Counted from the first letter of the stretch, positions 1 through 9,858 are shown. The stretch: DNA of 16,392 nucleotides from JANMQK01 sp031370485 (GCA_031370485.1 JANMQK010000056.1:1-16392), one strand, 5' to 3'. Numbers and translations are program-made. Notes: a model not told the origin generated them from the sequence alone.

Positions 1-698
1 CCTTCGAATTCCGCCGGAAGGCGGACCGGGTCGGCAAGCCGGTGGACCGCAAGGAGTGGACCATGACGCCGCCCACGGTCAACGCCTACTACAACCCCCT
101 CTTCAACGAGATGGTCTTCCCGGCCGGCATCATGCAGCGACCTTTCTTCAACCGGGAATTCCCCGCGGCGATGAACTTCGGCGGGGTGGGGATGGGGATG
201 GGGCACGAGCTGACTCACGGCTTCGACGACCAGGGACGCAAGTTCGACGGCACAGGAAGCCTGCGCGAATGGTGGGAGCCCTCCGTGATTTCCCGGTTCG
301 AAGAGAGGGCGAAATGCGTCGAGAACCTCTACGCTTCCTACGAGGTACAGCCCGGGCTGAAGGTCAACGGCAAGCTGACCCTGGGGGAGAACATCGCCGA
401 CCTGGGGGGCGTCAAGCAGTCCTTCGGGGCCTACAAGGCCTGGGCCGTGCAGCACCCCGATTCGAAGGCGGCGGTCGAAGGGCTGACGAACGACCAGCTC
501 TTCTTCGTGGGCTACGCTCAGACCTGGTGCACCCTCGCGACGCCGGAAATCGAGCGCCTGCTCGTGACCGTCGATCCGCACTCTCCGCCGCGCTTCCGCG
601 TGCGGGGCCCGCTCTCCAATTTCCCGGCGTTCTCGGAGGCGTTTTCCTGCCAGCCGGGAACTCCGATGAATCCGGACAGGAAGTGCGAGGTCTGGTAG
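1..698 (+). CDS. M13 family zinc metallopeptidase (neprilysin/PepO-like), C-terminal part
   Basis: The reading frame is open from base 3, so the gene starts before the window and only about 231 C-terminal residues are present. M13 enzymes are zinc endopeptidases that cut peptides, normally in the periplasm or anchored to the membrane. The signature segments are all in order: NAYYNP followed by the FPAGIMQRPFF block, the HExxH zinc motif as GHELTHGFDDQGR (about base 205), the third zinc ligand in ENIADLGG (about base 390), the late DPHSPPRFRVRGPLSN substrate-site block, and the family-typical C-terminus CEVW. All catalytic residues visible in this part are intact. The stop is TAG at 696-698, followed by a strong hairpin at 736-776. 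The family assignment is secure; physiological substrate, signal peptide and start cannot be seen. Confidence 0.95.
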   Translation, partial: FEFRRKADRVGKPVDRKEWTMTPPTVNAYYNPLFNEMVFPAGIMQRPFFNREFPAAMNFGGVGMGMGHELTHGFDDQGRKFDGTGSLREWWEPSVISRFEERAKCVENLYASYEVQPGLKVNGKLTLGENIADLGGVKQSFGAYKAWAVQHPDSKAAVEGLTNDQLFFVGYAQTWCTLATPEIERLLVTVDPHSPPRFRVRGPLSNFPAFSEAFSCQPGTPMNPDRKCEVW

Positions 699-735
699 GG
701 AAGACTCCGGCGCGGAGCTGGGCGGGAAAAGAATA

Positions 736-776
736 GGGCGGCGCGCGCCTGGGGGGGGATGAGGCGCGCGCCGCCC
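736..776. terminator. Perfect GC-rich hairpin between convergent genes, likely bidirectional terminator
   Basis: A 15-bp perfect inverted repeat (736-750 against 762-776) encloses an 11-nt loop that is mostly G. It sits between the stop of the M13 peptidase and the stop of the convergent lipoprotein gene, 38 bp after the former and 14 bp before the latter. There is no T-tract on either side, so it is not a canonical intrinsic terminator. Position and strength suggest it blocks read-through or protects mRNA 3' ends for both genes. Confidence 0.7.
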
Positions 777-789
777 GGCCCTCAGACCA

Positions 790-2025
790 TCAGCCTCCGA
801 TGGCCAGGAGGACGTCCTTGCCCCGGAACACCTCGGGGTCGAGGATTGTCACCTTGGCACTGCGCTGATCCTCGGCCGTCTCGATCGTGTAGTCACGGCC
901 TTCCTGGAAGATCCGCGGCAGCAGCTTCACCTGCTTGATCTTCTCCAGCCCGAACTCGCCGGGGGTCAGGACGATCGCGGTCCGCTGGCGCAGATCGAGG
1001 GCCTCGTCGAAGTGCACTCCCTTCACGTCGCGGAAGCGCTTCAGGGCCGACGTGATCACCCCCTGGTCCTTGAGCTCCCGCGTGTTCGCGGCGTGGTAGA
1101 AAAGGCTGTTCTGGCGGAAGGAGATGTCGCGTGACAGCCGGTCGACGACCGACTCGAGCTCGGCCTTGTTCTGCCGCAGCATCATGACATCGCTCTGCAG
1201 GCTGTTGCGGGTGGACTCGAGGCTCGCGTTGCTCGCCTCGAGCGCCGCCTTCGTGCCCTGCAGGACGTCCACCTGGGTCTGCGCCGCGTCCCGCTCCGTG
1301 ACCAGCTTGCGCTGCAGGGCCCGCCGGACCGCGAGAGGGGTCTGCCCGGCTTCCCCCTGCGTCACGTAGGTCCGGAACGAATCGCGCTGCGGGTCGTAGA
1401 AGAACCACACCTTGTTGCCGGTGAGGAGCTCGTCCGTCTGATCCGCCTGGGCCAGGAGGGTCTTGGCCTTCGCCGGGTCCAGCTTGGCCTCGTCGGTCAG
1501 GTAGGCATAGGCCAGCTTGTAATGGGTGTCGCCCTTCTTGGCCACCGCGAACTGGTCGGGGAGACTCTGCTCGAGGTGCATGACCTTTTCCTGGAGAGAG
1601 CGGATCGAGTCGCGGTCGGCGATGATCTTCTGCAGCAGGGCCTTGTAGGAGACGTCCTTCTCCTGCTCGACGAGGGTGTTCAGGATGTCCCGCTGCTCGG
1701 GGCTCAGCTCCTCGCTGAAAATCTCGCTGAACTGGATGGTCCTGTCGCCAGGCTTCCGCGACGTGTTGTAGGCGTCGATGCGTTTCATCATTTCATCGGT
1801 CGCCTGGTCGATCTGGGCCCTGTCCTCCTTGAGCTGCGAGAGGAGCTGGTCGGAGGACGATGCCGCGGGTGCCGTCGAGCTGTCTCCGGTTCCGCCTGTC
1901 CGGGCGCAACCGAGCGCTCCGAAAGTCACGAGCGACGCGAGGATCACCCCGGCCGCCCATACTCTTACTGCCGGCCGGGACGAGAGCGCGGCCGGAACGA
2001 GACTGCTGCCTGGTGTACCGTTCAT
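790..2025 (-). CDS. Predicted lipoprotein with long coiled-coil segments, function unknown
   Basis: 411 residues. The first 40 form a signal sequence with a hydrophobic stretch (WAAGVILASLVTFGALGC) and a plausible though not ideal lipobox ending at Cys40, so the mature protein is probably lipidated. A Ser/Thr-rich linker follows. Long charged alpha-helical segments come next, at roughly residues 55-150 and 235-300; the second is an evident coiled coil of repeated Q, L, E and N heptads. The C-terminal ~110 residues look globular (block around LLPRIFQEGRDYTIETAEDQR, ending VLLAIGG). No known family or catalytic motif is recognised; a periplasmic scaffold or envelope-stress role is only a guess. 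The start is supported by GGGAGG five bases upstream of ATG. It is divergent from the phosphodiesterase lipoprotein at 2163, with 137 bp between them. Confidence 0.8.
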   Translation of the reverse strand: MNGTPGSSLVPAALSSRPAVRVWAAGVILASLVTFGALGCARTGGTGDSSTAPAASSSDQLLSQLKEDRAQIDQATDEMMKRIDAYNTSRKPGDRTIQFSEIFSEELSPEQRDILNTLVEQEKDVSYKALLQKIIADRDSIRSLQEKVMHLEQSLPDQFAVAKKGDTHYKLAYAYLTDEAKLDPAKAKTLLAQADQTDELLTGNKVWFFYDPQRDSFRTYVTQGEAGQTPLAVRRALQRKLVTERDAAQTQVDVLQGTKAALEASNASLESTRNSLQSDVMMLRQNKAELESVVDRLSRDISFRQNSLFYHAANTRELKDQGVITSALKRFRDVKGVHFDEALDLRQRTAIVLTPGEFGLEKIKQVKLLPRIFQEGRDYTIETAEDQRSAKVTILDPEVFRGKDVLLAIGG

Positions 2026-2060
2026 GTGGCCTCCCTGTTAGTGTGTGATGTTCGGCGAGG

Positions 2061-2066
2061 ATCCTA
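2061..2066 (-). promoter_or_regulatory. Possible -10 element (TAGGAT) for the coiled-coil lipoprotein gene
   Basis: On the minus strand TAGGAT lies 35 bp upstream of the lipoprotein start codon. No convincing -35 hexamer is visible at the right distance, so this is a weak call. Confidence 0.25.
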
Positions 2067-2150
2067 GCCCAGAACCGGACACAGGCCCACCCGGGAAGCG
2101 GCAATGGCCGCCGCATCCGGCCCGCAGGCCCTGTCGCCCGCGGGGGACGC

Positions 2151-2156
2151 TATAAT
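2151..2156 (+). promoter_or_regulatory. Consensus -10 box TATAAT placed for a leaderless transcript
   Basis: A perfect TATAAT ends six bases before the GTG start at 2163, which would put the transcription start at or next to the first base of the start codon. No purine-rich ribosome-binding sequence lies before the GTG. The -35 region (around 2128-2134) is GC-rich and weak. Both facts point to leaderless initiation. Confidence 0.5.
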
Positions 2157-2162
2157 GCGAAG

Positions 2163-3557
2163 GTGTCCAATAGCCCCGGCCTGTTGACCCTTTTCCGATC
2201 CACCCTGGCCGCTGGTCTGCTCGCCCTCTGTCTCGCCTCCTGCAGCGGGCACGACCCCATCGCCGGCCGGGCCGGGCCGGGACAGGGCCGCCTGGTGGTC
2301 ATCGGGGTCGACGGCGCCGACTGGCAGGTGATCGACCCCCTCGTCCGGCAGGGGAGGATGCCTGCATTCCGGCGGCTCGTCGCGGAGGGAGCCTCCGGTG
2401 AGCTGCGCTCGATGGAGCCCTCGGCATCGCCGGCGCTATGGACAACCGTGGCCACCGGGGTCCCGCCGGAGCGGCACGGGATCCATGGCTTCGTGGTGGA
2501 GCCAGGGGAAGGGGGGGGCGCGAGCGGGCACTGGGACGCCGGAGAAAGCGCTCCGGCGCGGTCGCGGGATGTGCGGCCCGTGACCAGCACCATGCGCAGG
2601 GCTCCCGCCTTCTGGAACATCCTGCCCCGGACGGGACGGAAGGTGGGGGTGGTTGGCTGGCTTGTCACCTGGCCCGCCGAGCGGGTCGACGGATTCATGG
2701 TGTCGTCCTACCTTCCATACGTCTACAACTGGTCGACCGGGAGGCCCCTGAAGGGGACGATCGTGTCGGGCATCCCGCACCAGACCTGGCCGGAGGCCCT
2801 GATCGATACGCTGGATCCGCTCAAGGTCAAGCCTGCCGATCTGGACACCGCGACGGTGGGACGATTCTACGATCCCTCGCGCGTTTCCGATCTGTCGCCG
2901 TCGGACAAGGAATGCGTGGAAGGGTTTCTCTGGAGCCTGGCCTGCGACGAAACCTACCGACGGATCGGCCTGAAGCTGTTCGACACCGAGCCGGTGAATC
3001 TCTTCGCGGTCTATTTCGGAGGTGTCGACGTCGTGTCGCACCGCTTCTGGAAGTTCGCCCACCCCGTGGCGCTCGACTACAAGGTGGGCCCCGGGGAGGC
3101 GGCTATCCTCGGAAAGGTCATCGACGAGTACTACGTCTACATCGACGGCGTCATCGCCGAGTACATGGCGCGTCTCGGTAGCGAGGACACCCTCGTCGTC
3201 CTGTCGGACCATGGATTCAAGCCGGTCCTTTTCCCGCGTCGCCCCTCGACCTCGGGACATCACCGTATGGAAGGGATCCTGGCGATCTGGGGGAAGGGGG
3301 CCAGGCGGGGCGCCCGCATCGAGGAGGCGGGCCTCCTCGACATCCTGCCGACCCTCATGTACCTGCTCGATGCGCCGATCGCCCGCGATCTCCCCGGGCA
3401 CATCCTGAACCAGGGGCTCGACCCGGCCCTCGTCGCAAGCCGCGGACCGCAGCTCGTGGAGAGCTACGGCCCGTCCCCCCCCCCGGCGGACCCCGAGGCG
3501 TCGGAAGTGGATCCCAACGTCCTGGAAAGATTGAGGTCGCTCGGCTACATCAACTGA
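2163..3557 (+). CDS. Alkaline-phosphatase-superfamily (type I phosphodiesterase/nucleotide pyrophosphatase-like) lipoprotein
   Basis: 464 residues with a GTG start. A signal peptide with a perfect lipobox (LASC, Cys27) predicts a lipid-anchored envelope enzyme. Superfamily metal-site motifs appear in order: VIGVDGADW (Asp50); the nucleophile region SASPALWTTVATG, in which Ser89 aligns with the Thr nucleophile of phosphodiesterases, followed by PPERHGIHGF; GGVDVVSHRFW (Asp289, His293); VLSDHGF (Asp349, His350); and SGHHRMEG (His366 or His367). These residues would hold two metal ions for phosphate mono- or diester hydrolysis. The C-terminus LRSLGYIN resembles a tail common in this bacterial subgroup. 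The substrate cannot be told; phosphonate, nucleotide or glycan-phosphate hydrolysis are all possible. No Shine-Dalgarno precedes the GTG. It converges on the barrel protein gene with a 13-bp gap. Confidence 0.88.
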   Translation: MSNSPGLLTLFRSTLAAGLLALCLASCSGHDPIAGRAGPGQGRLVVIGVDGADWQVIDPLVRQGRMPAFRRLVAEGASGELRSMEPSASPALWTTVATGVPPERHGIHGFVVEPGEGGGASGHWDAGESAPARSRDVRPVTSTMRRAPAFWNILPRTGRKVGVVGWLVTWPAERVDGFMVSSYLPYVYNWSTGRPLKGTIVSGIPHQTWPEALIDTLDPLKVKPADLDTATVGRFYDPSRVSDLSPSDKECVEGFLWSLACDETYRRIGLKLFDTEPVNLFAVYFGGVDVVSHRFWKFAHPVALDYKVGPGEAAILGKVIDEYYVYIDGVIAEYMARLGSEDTLVVLSDHGFKPVLFPRRPSTSGHHRMEGILAIWGKGARRGARIEEAGLLDILPTLMYLLDAPIARDLPGHILNQGLDPALVASRGPQLVESYGPSPPPADPEASEVDPNVLERLRSLGYIN

Positions 3558-3570
3558 GCGCTCTTGTCCC

Positions 3571-4149
3571 TCAGGGCGCGCCGAACCTCCAGCCGACCCC
3601 GAAGGCAAACTGCGAGTTCACGAAATTCTCGTTGTCGGCGTAGACGTCTCCGCTCCCCTCGAAGAAATTCTTGCGGTACTCGAACCGGGCGTAGAAAGCC
3701 CGTCCCATGAAGAACCGGATCCCTGCTCCGAGACCCAGGGCCCCGTTGGTCTCGCTGCCGAGGAAATCATCTTTCGTGTGCACGAAGCCTACGCCGGCCG
3801 TGAGGTAGGGGACCACGTCCTTCTTCGTGAAGTTGTAGACGTAGGCCACCTGGAAATCGGTCACGTCGACGTTGATCGAGGGATCGATGCTGTCATTTGT
3901 AGAGACACTGTTGAGCAGAAACTCGATCTCGTGGTGCGGCGTGTAGAGGTATCCGAATCGGACTCCGACGCCAAGCTCGTCGTCCAAGAGCGCCTTGTCC
4001 TGGAATTGGTTGAATGTCAGGTAGGGACTGAACTCGTACCCGTGCTGGTAAGGCTGGCGGGAAGGCCTGCTGTACTGGGCAAGAACGGGCGACGCGAGAG
4101 AGACGGACAACAAAAGACCCAGAGTCGCGGCAAGCAGAACACGTTTCAT
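3571..4149 (-). CDS. Small outer-membrane beta-barrel protein (OmpA/OmpW-like barrel)
   Basis: 192 residues. A Sec signal peptide (MKRVLLAATLGLLLSVSLA...) ends at Ala24 in SPVLA before Gln25. The mature part alternates polar and hydrophobic residues with many Tyr and Phe and short turns, as expected for an eight-stranded barrel. Typical pieces are GVGVRFGYLYTP, DFQVAYVYNFTKKDVVPYLTAGVGF, GLGAGIRFFMGRAFYARFEYR and the closing strand FAFGVGWRF. The final aromatic is followed by three residues (GAP) rather than being terminal. It belongs with the generic outer-membrane beta-barrel group (PF13505-like); no enzymatic or transport role can be read. The start is supported by AGGAGG four to five bases before the ATG (complement of 4155-4160). 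Confidence 0.82.
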   Translation of the reverse strand: MKRVLLAATLGLLLSVSLASPVLAQYSRPSRQPYQHGYEFSPYLTFNQFQDKALLDDELGVGVRFGYLYTPHHEIEFLLNSVSTNDSIDPSINVDVTDFQVAYVYNFTKKDVVPYLTAGVGFVHTKDDFLGSETNGALGLGAGIRFFMGRAFYARFEYRKNFFEGSGDVYADNENFVNSQFAFGVGWRFGAP

Positions 4150-4189
4150 CGATCCCTCCTAAAGTCCGGGTGCACGACTGCGACCGGGC

Positions 4190-4198
4190 ATGCTAGCA
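4190..4198 (-). promoter_or_regulatory. Possible extended -10 promoter of the barrel protein gene
   Basis: The minus strand reads TGCTAGCAT, an extended -10 (TG, one base, TAGCAT) 41 bp upstream of the start codon. No clear -35 is present, which extended -10 promoters can tolerate. Confidence 0.35.
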
Positions 4199-4324
4199 CG
4201 CGAGAGAGGCCCGAACCATGTACGGACGGTGCCAACAGCCGACGTTGCCCGGAGGCCGCGGGGCGCCAAGGCAAGCAGGGGGGCGGCAGGGGGTCGCGGG
4301 GCACGCGGTCGCGGCGCGTGCGCG

Positions 4325-4354
4325 TTGACCGGTTTTTGGAACGCGTGCTATAGT
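4325..4354 (+). promoter_or_regulatory. Sigma-70 promoter of tRNA-Ala
   Basis: TTGACC (4325-4330) and TATAGT (4349-4354) are separated by 18 bp. The predicted start near 4361 gives a leader of about 16 nt before the mature 5' end of the tRNA. Confidence 0.75.
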
Positions 4355-4376
4355 CACGCCCCTCCGTCGTGCATGT

Positions 4377-4452
4377 GGGGCGTTAGCTCAGCTGGGAGAG
4401 CGCGAGGCTGGCAGTCTCGAGGTCGGGGGTTCGATCCCCCCACGCTCCACCA
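4377..4452 (+). tRNA. tRNA-Ala (anticodon GGC), CCA encoded
   Basis: A full cloverleaf folds by eye. The 7-bp acceptor stem pairs 4377-4383 with 4442-4448 and has one G-T wobble at pair 3-70. The D stem is GCTC/GAGC (4386-4389 and 4398-4401). The anticodon stem is 4403-4407 with 4415-4419, with loop CTGGCAG and anticodon GGC at 4410-4412. The variable loop has five bases, and the T stem GGGGG/CCCCC encloses TTCGATC. Discriminator A is followed by an encoded CCA. GGC reads the Ala codon GCC, which is heavily used in this GC-rich window. Confidence 0.97.
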
Positions 4453-4493
4453 CCTACCTTCTTTCCCAGCCGAATGTGATGTTCCGGACGAAT

Positions 4494-7027
<2,534 letters not shown>

Positions 7028-7031
<4 letters not shown>

Positions 7032-7918
7032 GGCGTTTTCAACCCCGGGGCGAAAAAGCGGTAAGCGATGATCTTGTAAATCAGTTTCGCCGCCAGGAAA
7101 TCGGGGGCGACATCCTCCCCCAGCGGCCGCAGTTCGTTCACGTCGAAACCGACCAGCTTCCGCCTCGAGCAGATCCCCCTGATGAAATCCAGGGTGTCGT
7201 ACCAGCCGGGTCCGCCGGGCTCCGGGGTTCCCGTCGAGGGCATAATCCCCGGGTCGAAATAATCAACGTCAACCGTAAGGTATATCTCGTCGGTCAGGCG
7301 GTCAACCGCCTTCAGCGCCGCCCCGGGGCGGCGGATGAACTGCTCGGCGGAGACGACAGGGAGGCGCTTTTCCCGGACCCAGTCCCCCTCCTCCTTCGAC
7401 ATGCTCCGGATGCCGACCTGCAGCGTCGGGATCCGGCCCGCGAAATGGCTCATGACACAGGCGTGGTTGTACGGGGAGCCCTCGTAGCTCTTGCGGAGGT
7501 CGCCGTGGGCGTCCAGCTGCACGACCGAGAGCTTGGGGTATTTCTTCTCGTAGGCCCTTATCGCGCCGATCGAGACGCTGTGCTCCCCCCCGATGACGAC
7601 CGGCATCTTGCCCATGGCAAGGAAGCGGCCGGTCGCCTCTTCGACCTTGCGGGCCATGACCTCGGGGAGATCGTCGTTCCCCGAGACCGGGGGGGCCGTG
7701 TGGATGCCGATGGTGCAGGGCTCGACCCCCAGTTCGTCGTCGTAGAGCTCCATGTGGCTGCTGGCTTCGAGGATCGCGTGCGGCCCCTGCGCCGTTCCCT
7801 TGCCGTAGGACGCCGTCCGGTCGTAGGGGACCGGCAGGATCACGACACGGGCCGTTTCGAGGGACGACTGGGCCAGGTCCAGGCCGCCGTAGCCCGGGGA
7901 ATGGAGTTCGGTGGGCAT
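7028..7918 (-). CDS. speB: Agmatinase-type ureohydrolase (SpeB family)
   Basis: 296 residues, usual for the arginase/agmatinase family. Expected activity is hydrolysis of agmatine to putrescine and urea with a dinuclear manganese centre. Metal-binding motifs are complete: GGEHS (His113), DAHGD (Asp136, His138, Asp140) and TVDVDYFDP (Asp217, Asp219), followed by GTPEPGG. The ATG at 7918 was chosen because it leaves a normal N-terminus (PVPYDRTASYGKGTAQGP near residue 29). The frame stays open much further upstream, but only across pdaD. A weak GAGGG precedes the start. It lies 14 bp downstream of pdaD, whose product makes its presumed substrate, which favours agmatinase over arginase or formimidoylglutamase; sequence alone does not fix the substrate. 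Confidence 0.93.
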
Positions 7919-7932
7919 CGGCGCCGGGCCCT

Positions 7933-8478
7933 CTAGGGGATCAGGACGGATGCGGCGACGACCGTGGTCCAGTGACCCCGCTTGTCGCCGACCGCCGACT
8001 GCGTGACGTTGATCGTCCGGTAGATCTCGCTGCTGATCTTCCAGATCTCCTTGCGCTCGTCGTACGAGGTCTCGGGGTTGAACTCGACCCCCGTGATCGT
8101 GGCGAGCATCTGGGCCGCCAGGTCCTCGGCGTAGTCGCCGGCCGTCTCCTCGGTCTGCCCGAAGGAGTGGTGCTCGCTGAGGTAGCCGTTCCGGCCCGGC
8201 TTGGTCGGGAGCGCTATGCCGATGGAGGCGGCGCACAGCCGGTGCGGCTCGTTGGTCTCCGCCTGGCTCATGACGCAGAAGACCACTTCCCCGACGCGCA
8301 GGTACTTGAGGCCCTGCGCCTTGGGGATGATCTTGCACCCGGGCGGGAAGATGCTGCTCACGCGGACGAGGTTGAAGTAGGCGATGCCGGCATCGCGCAG
8401 CGCCATCTCGAACGAGTTGAGCTTCTCACGGTGCCGGCCGACACCCTTGGTCAGGAAAATCTTCTTCGACACGAACAT
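7933..8478 (-). CDS. pdaD: Pyruvoyl-dependent arginine decarboxylase
   Basis: 181 residues. This family converts arginine to agmatine and CO2 using a pyruvoyl group made by self-cleavage of the proenzyme. The cleavage site is the conserved Ser-Ser pair in RVSSIFPPG: Ser41/Ser42, with Ser42 expected to become the pyruvoyl residue. Other family landmarks are KIIPKA, the GEVVFCVMSQAETNEP block, IGIALP and NGYLSEHH, and TGVEFNPETSYDE. The ATG has GGAGGG five bases upstream. It is the first gene of the operon; with speB it forms the two-step arginine, agmatine, putrescine route. The enzyme was first characterised in archaea and related forms are known in several bacteria. Confidence 0.94.
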   Translation of the reverse strand: MFVSKKIFLTKGVGRHREKLNSFEMALRDAGIAYFNLVRVSSIFPPGCKIIPKAQGLKYLRVGEVVFCVMSQAETNEPHRLCAASIGIALPTKPGRNGYLSEHHSFGQTEETAGDYAEDLAAQMLATITGVEFNPETSYDERKEIWKISSEIYRTINVTQSAVGDKRGHWTTVVAASVLIP

Positions 8479-8539
8479 CCGGACCCTCCATGGCCCCGTC
8501 TGGTGCGGGTTGCGTTTGCTGGTCGCCTCTGGAGCGCGC

Positions 8540-8570
8540 AGTGTACAACAAACAGGATCCCGCGGATCAA
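8540..8570 (-). promoter_or_regulatory. Possible sigma-70 promoter of the pdaD-speB-lon operon
   Basis: On the minus strand TTGATC (8565-8570) and TACACT (8540-8545) are 19 bp apart, slightly long. It would start transcription about 55 bases upstream of pdaD. No heat-shock-like element is evident. Confidence 0.4.
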
Positions 8571-8600
8571 GGGAAAACCGACCCCGGTGTCTTCGGGGAA

Positions 8601-8680
8601 GCGGGGGGGAACCCCGCGCCCCGGGTGGAAGCCCCGGTGCCCGGGTGGAAAGCCCCGCGCCTGGGGTGGAAAGCCCCTCA
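8601..8680 (+). repeat. Four imperfect direct repeats of about 20 bp upstream of the sigma-54 activator gene
   Basis: Units begin near 8601, 8621, 8641 and 8661. The core is GGGTGGAAAGCCCC; the GTGGAA of units 2-4 starts at 8625, 8645 and 8666, and the first unit is degenerate (GGGGGAACCCCG). Spacing of 19-21 bp is close to two helical turns. Each core is also a small dyad (GGG...CCC). The cluster ends ten bases before a TATATT -10 candidate, where an activator or repressor would bind. A related GTGGAAACCCC sits at 9999-10009 beyond the gene. Confidence 0.65.
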
Positions 8681-8689
8681 TCGCGCCCC

Positions 8690-8695
8690 TATATT
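8690..8695 (+). promoter_or_regulatory. Possible -10 (TATATT) of the sigma-54 activator gene
   Basis: TATATT lies 46 bases before the chosen ATG at 8742. The -35 position (about 8666-8671, GTGGAA) falls inside the last direct repeat and is a poor sigma-70 match, so the promoter would need an activator bound to the repeats. Confidence 0.35.
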
Positions 8696-8741
8696 CCGAA
8701 GGAGCGCCGCCGAGCGGGCGGTGACGACACCGGAGAGCAGC

Positions 8742-9848
8742 ATGCCCAGGCGCGCGGACGCCCTTGAGCCGGTCGACAAGGAGAGACGGGGGCCATCAGG
8801 CACCTCGGGCGAGAGGGCCGATTCGCCTGACGCGATTGCGTCCGGCCGTGCGGGGGGGATTGCGGCAGCGGCCGAGGGATTGGCCCGGGCGTCGCGGCGG
8901 CGCTCCGACCTGCTGGTCGGCGACAGCCCGCCCATGGCACGCATCTTCGAACTGATCTCCGTCGTGGCGCGGACCGAGATCCCGGTGCTGATCCTGGGGG
9001 AGAGCGGCACCGGCAAGGAACTCGTGGCGCGCGCCATCCATTACACCGGCTCGCGGGCTGCCCGCCCGTTCCTGACGGTCAACTGCGGGGCCATCCCCGA
9101 AACGCTCATGGAGGACGAGCTGTTCGGCCACACGCGCGGAGCCTACACCGGGGCGCACGCCGACAAGAAGGGGGTTTTCGAGGAAGCCGAGGGGGGGACG
9201 CTGTTCCTCGACGAGATCGGCGATCTCTACTCATCCTGCCAGGTCAAAATGCTGCGCGTCCTGCAGGAGCAGGAGGTCCGGCGTCTGGGCGAGACACGCA
9301 GCCGGACCGTGAACGTGAGGATCATCGCCGCGACGAACCGCGACCTCAGGAAGGAAATGGAGGAGCGGCGCTTCCGGGAGGACCTCTTCCACCGGATCAG
9401 CGTCCTGCCGATCACGCTGCCGCCGCTGCGGGAGAGGCGCGAGGACGTGCCGCTTCTCATCGACCACTTCGTGCGCCGGTTCAACCACGAGCTCGGGCGC
9501 ACCATACAGGGATTCAGCCCGCGCGCACTGGAGAGGCTGAAAGCCCACCCGTGGCCCGGAAACATCCGCGAGCTGGAGAACCGGGTGAAACAGGCGATGG
9601 TGATGGCCAAGGGGGACCTGATGGACACCGAGTCCCTCTCGATCTTCTCCGATCCCTCTTCAATGGGGGTGGAATTCCCCCCGTTTCGGAAAGCAAGGGC
9701 GGAGTTCGAGCGCAATTACGTGATCCAGTGCCTGCAGATGACCGGCGGCAAGGTCGCCGCGTCGGCCCGCCTGGCGGGGAAAGACCGCAAGGATTTCTAC
9801 GACATGATGAAAAAACACAAGATCGACCCGGACGACTTTCGGACGTAG
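8742..9848 (+). CDS. Sigma-54-dependent transcriptional activator without receiver domain (NtrC-type AAA+ and Fis HTH)
   Basis: 368 residues. An Ala/Arg/Ser-rich, probably disordered N-terminus of about 55 residues takes the place of a receiver, PAS or GAF sensor domain. The central AAA+ domain has Walker A GESGTGKE (86-93), the sigma-54 contact loop as GAYTGA (133-138, the common Tyr variant) and Walker B GTLFLDEIGD (152-161), then the RxDLFHRISVLPI and PWPGNIRELEN blocks. A Fis-type helix-turn-helix lies at the end (MTGGKVAASARLAGKDRKDFYDMMKK). It would remodel sigma-54 RNA polymerase at -24/-12 promoters. ATG 8742 was chosen because GGAG lies just upstream and a -10 candidate precedes it; the same frame is open back to 8490 but only through the direct repeats. 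Lacking an input domain, it may be controlled by amount or by a partner protein, possibly the receiver protein encoded next. Confidence 0.9.
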   Translation: MPRRADALEPVDKERRGPSGTSGERADSPDAIASGRAGGIAAAAEGLARASRRRSDLLVGDSPPMARIFELISVVARTEIPVLILGESGTGKELVARAIHYTGSRAARPFLTVNCGAIPETLMEDELFGHTRGAYTGAHADKKGVFEEAEGGTLFLDEIGDLYSSCQVKMLRVLQEQEVRRLGETRSRTVNVRIIAATNRDLRKEMEERRFREDLFHRISVLPITLPPLRERREDVPLLIDHFVRRFNHELGRTIQGFSPRALERLKAHPWPGNIRELENRVKQAMVMAKGDLMDTESLSIFSDPSSMGVEFPPFRKARAEFERNYVIQCLQMTGGKVAASARLAGKDRKDFYDMMKKHKIDPDDFRT

Positions 9849-9858
9849 CCTTCCCGCG

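Noticed and set aside
854..869. TGGCAC match as a sigma-54 promoter
   Set aside because: It lies inside the lipoprotein coding sequence and has no TTGC at the -12 position.
2436..3608. 390-codon minus-strand open frame opposite the phosphodiesterase lipoprotein
   Set aside because: No family features; the plus strand carries the complete metal-site motifs.
7919..8338. N-terminal extension of the agmatinase frame by 140 codons
   Set aside because: It covers the pdaD coding region in another frame and reads as low complexity; family length starts at 7918.
8601..8680. CRISPR-like array
   Set aside because: The repeats are directly adjacent, imperfect and only about 20 bp, with no spacers and no cas genes.
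8490..8741. N-terminal extension of the sigma-54 activator to an ATG at 8490
   Set aside because: The extension translates the GC-rich direct repeats (PGWKAP-like) and lacks a ribosome-binding site at its start, whereas ATG 8742 has one.
8936..8950. TGGCACG match as a sigma-54 promoter
   Set aside because: It is inside the AAA+ activator gene, and the -12 block reads TTCGA instead of TTGCA.
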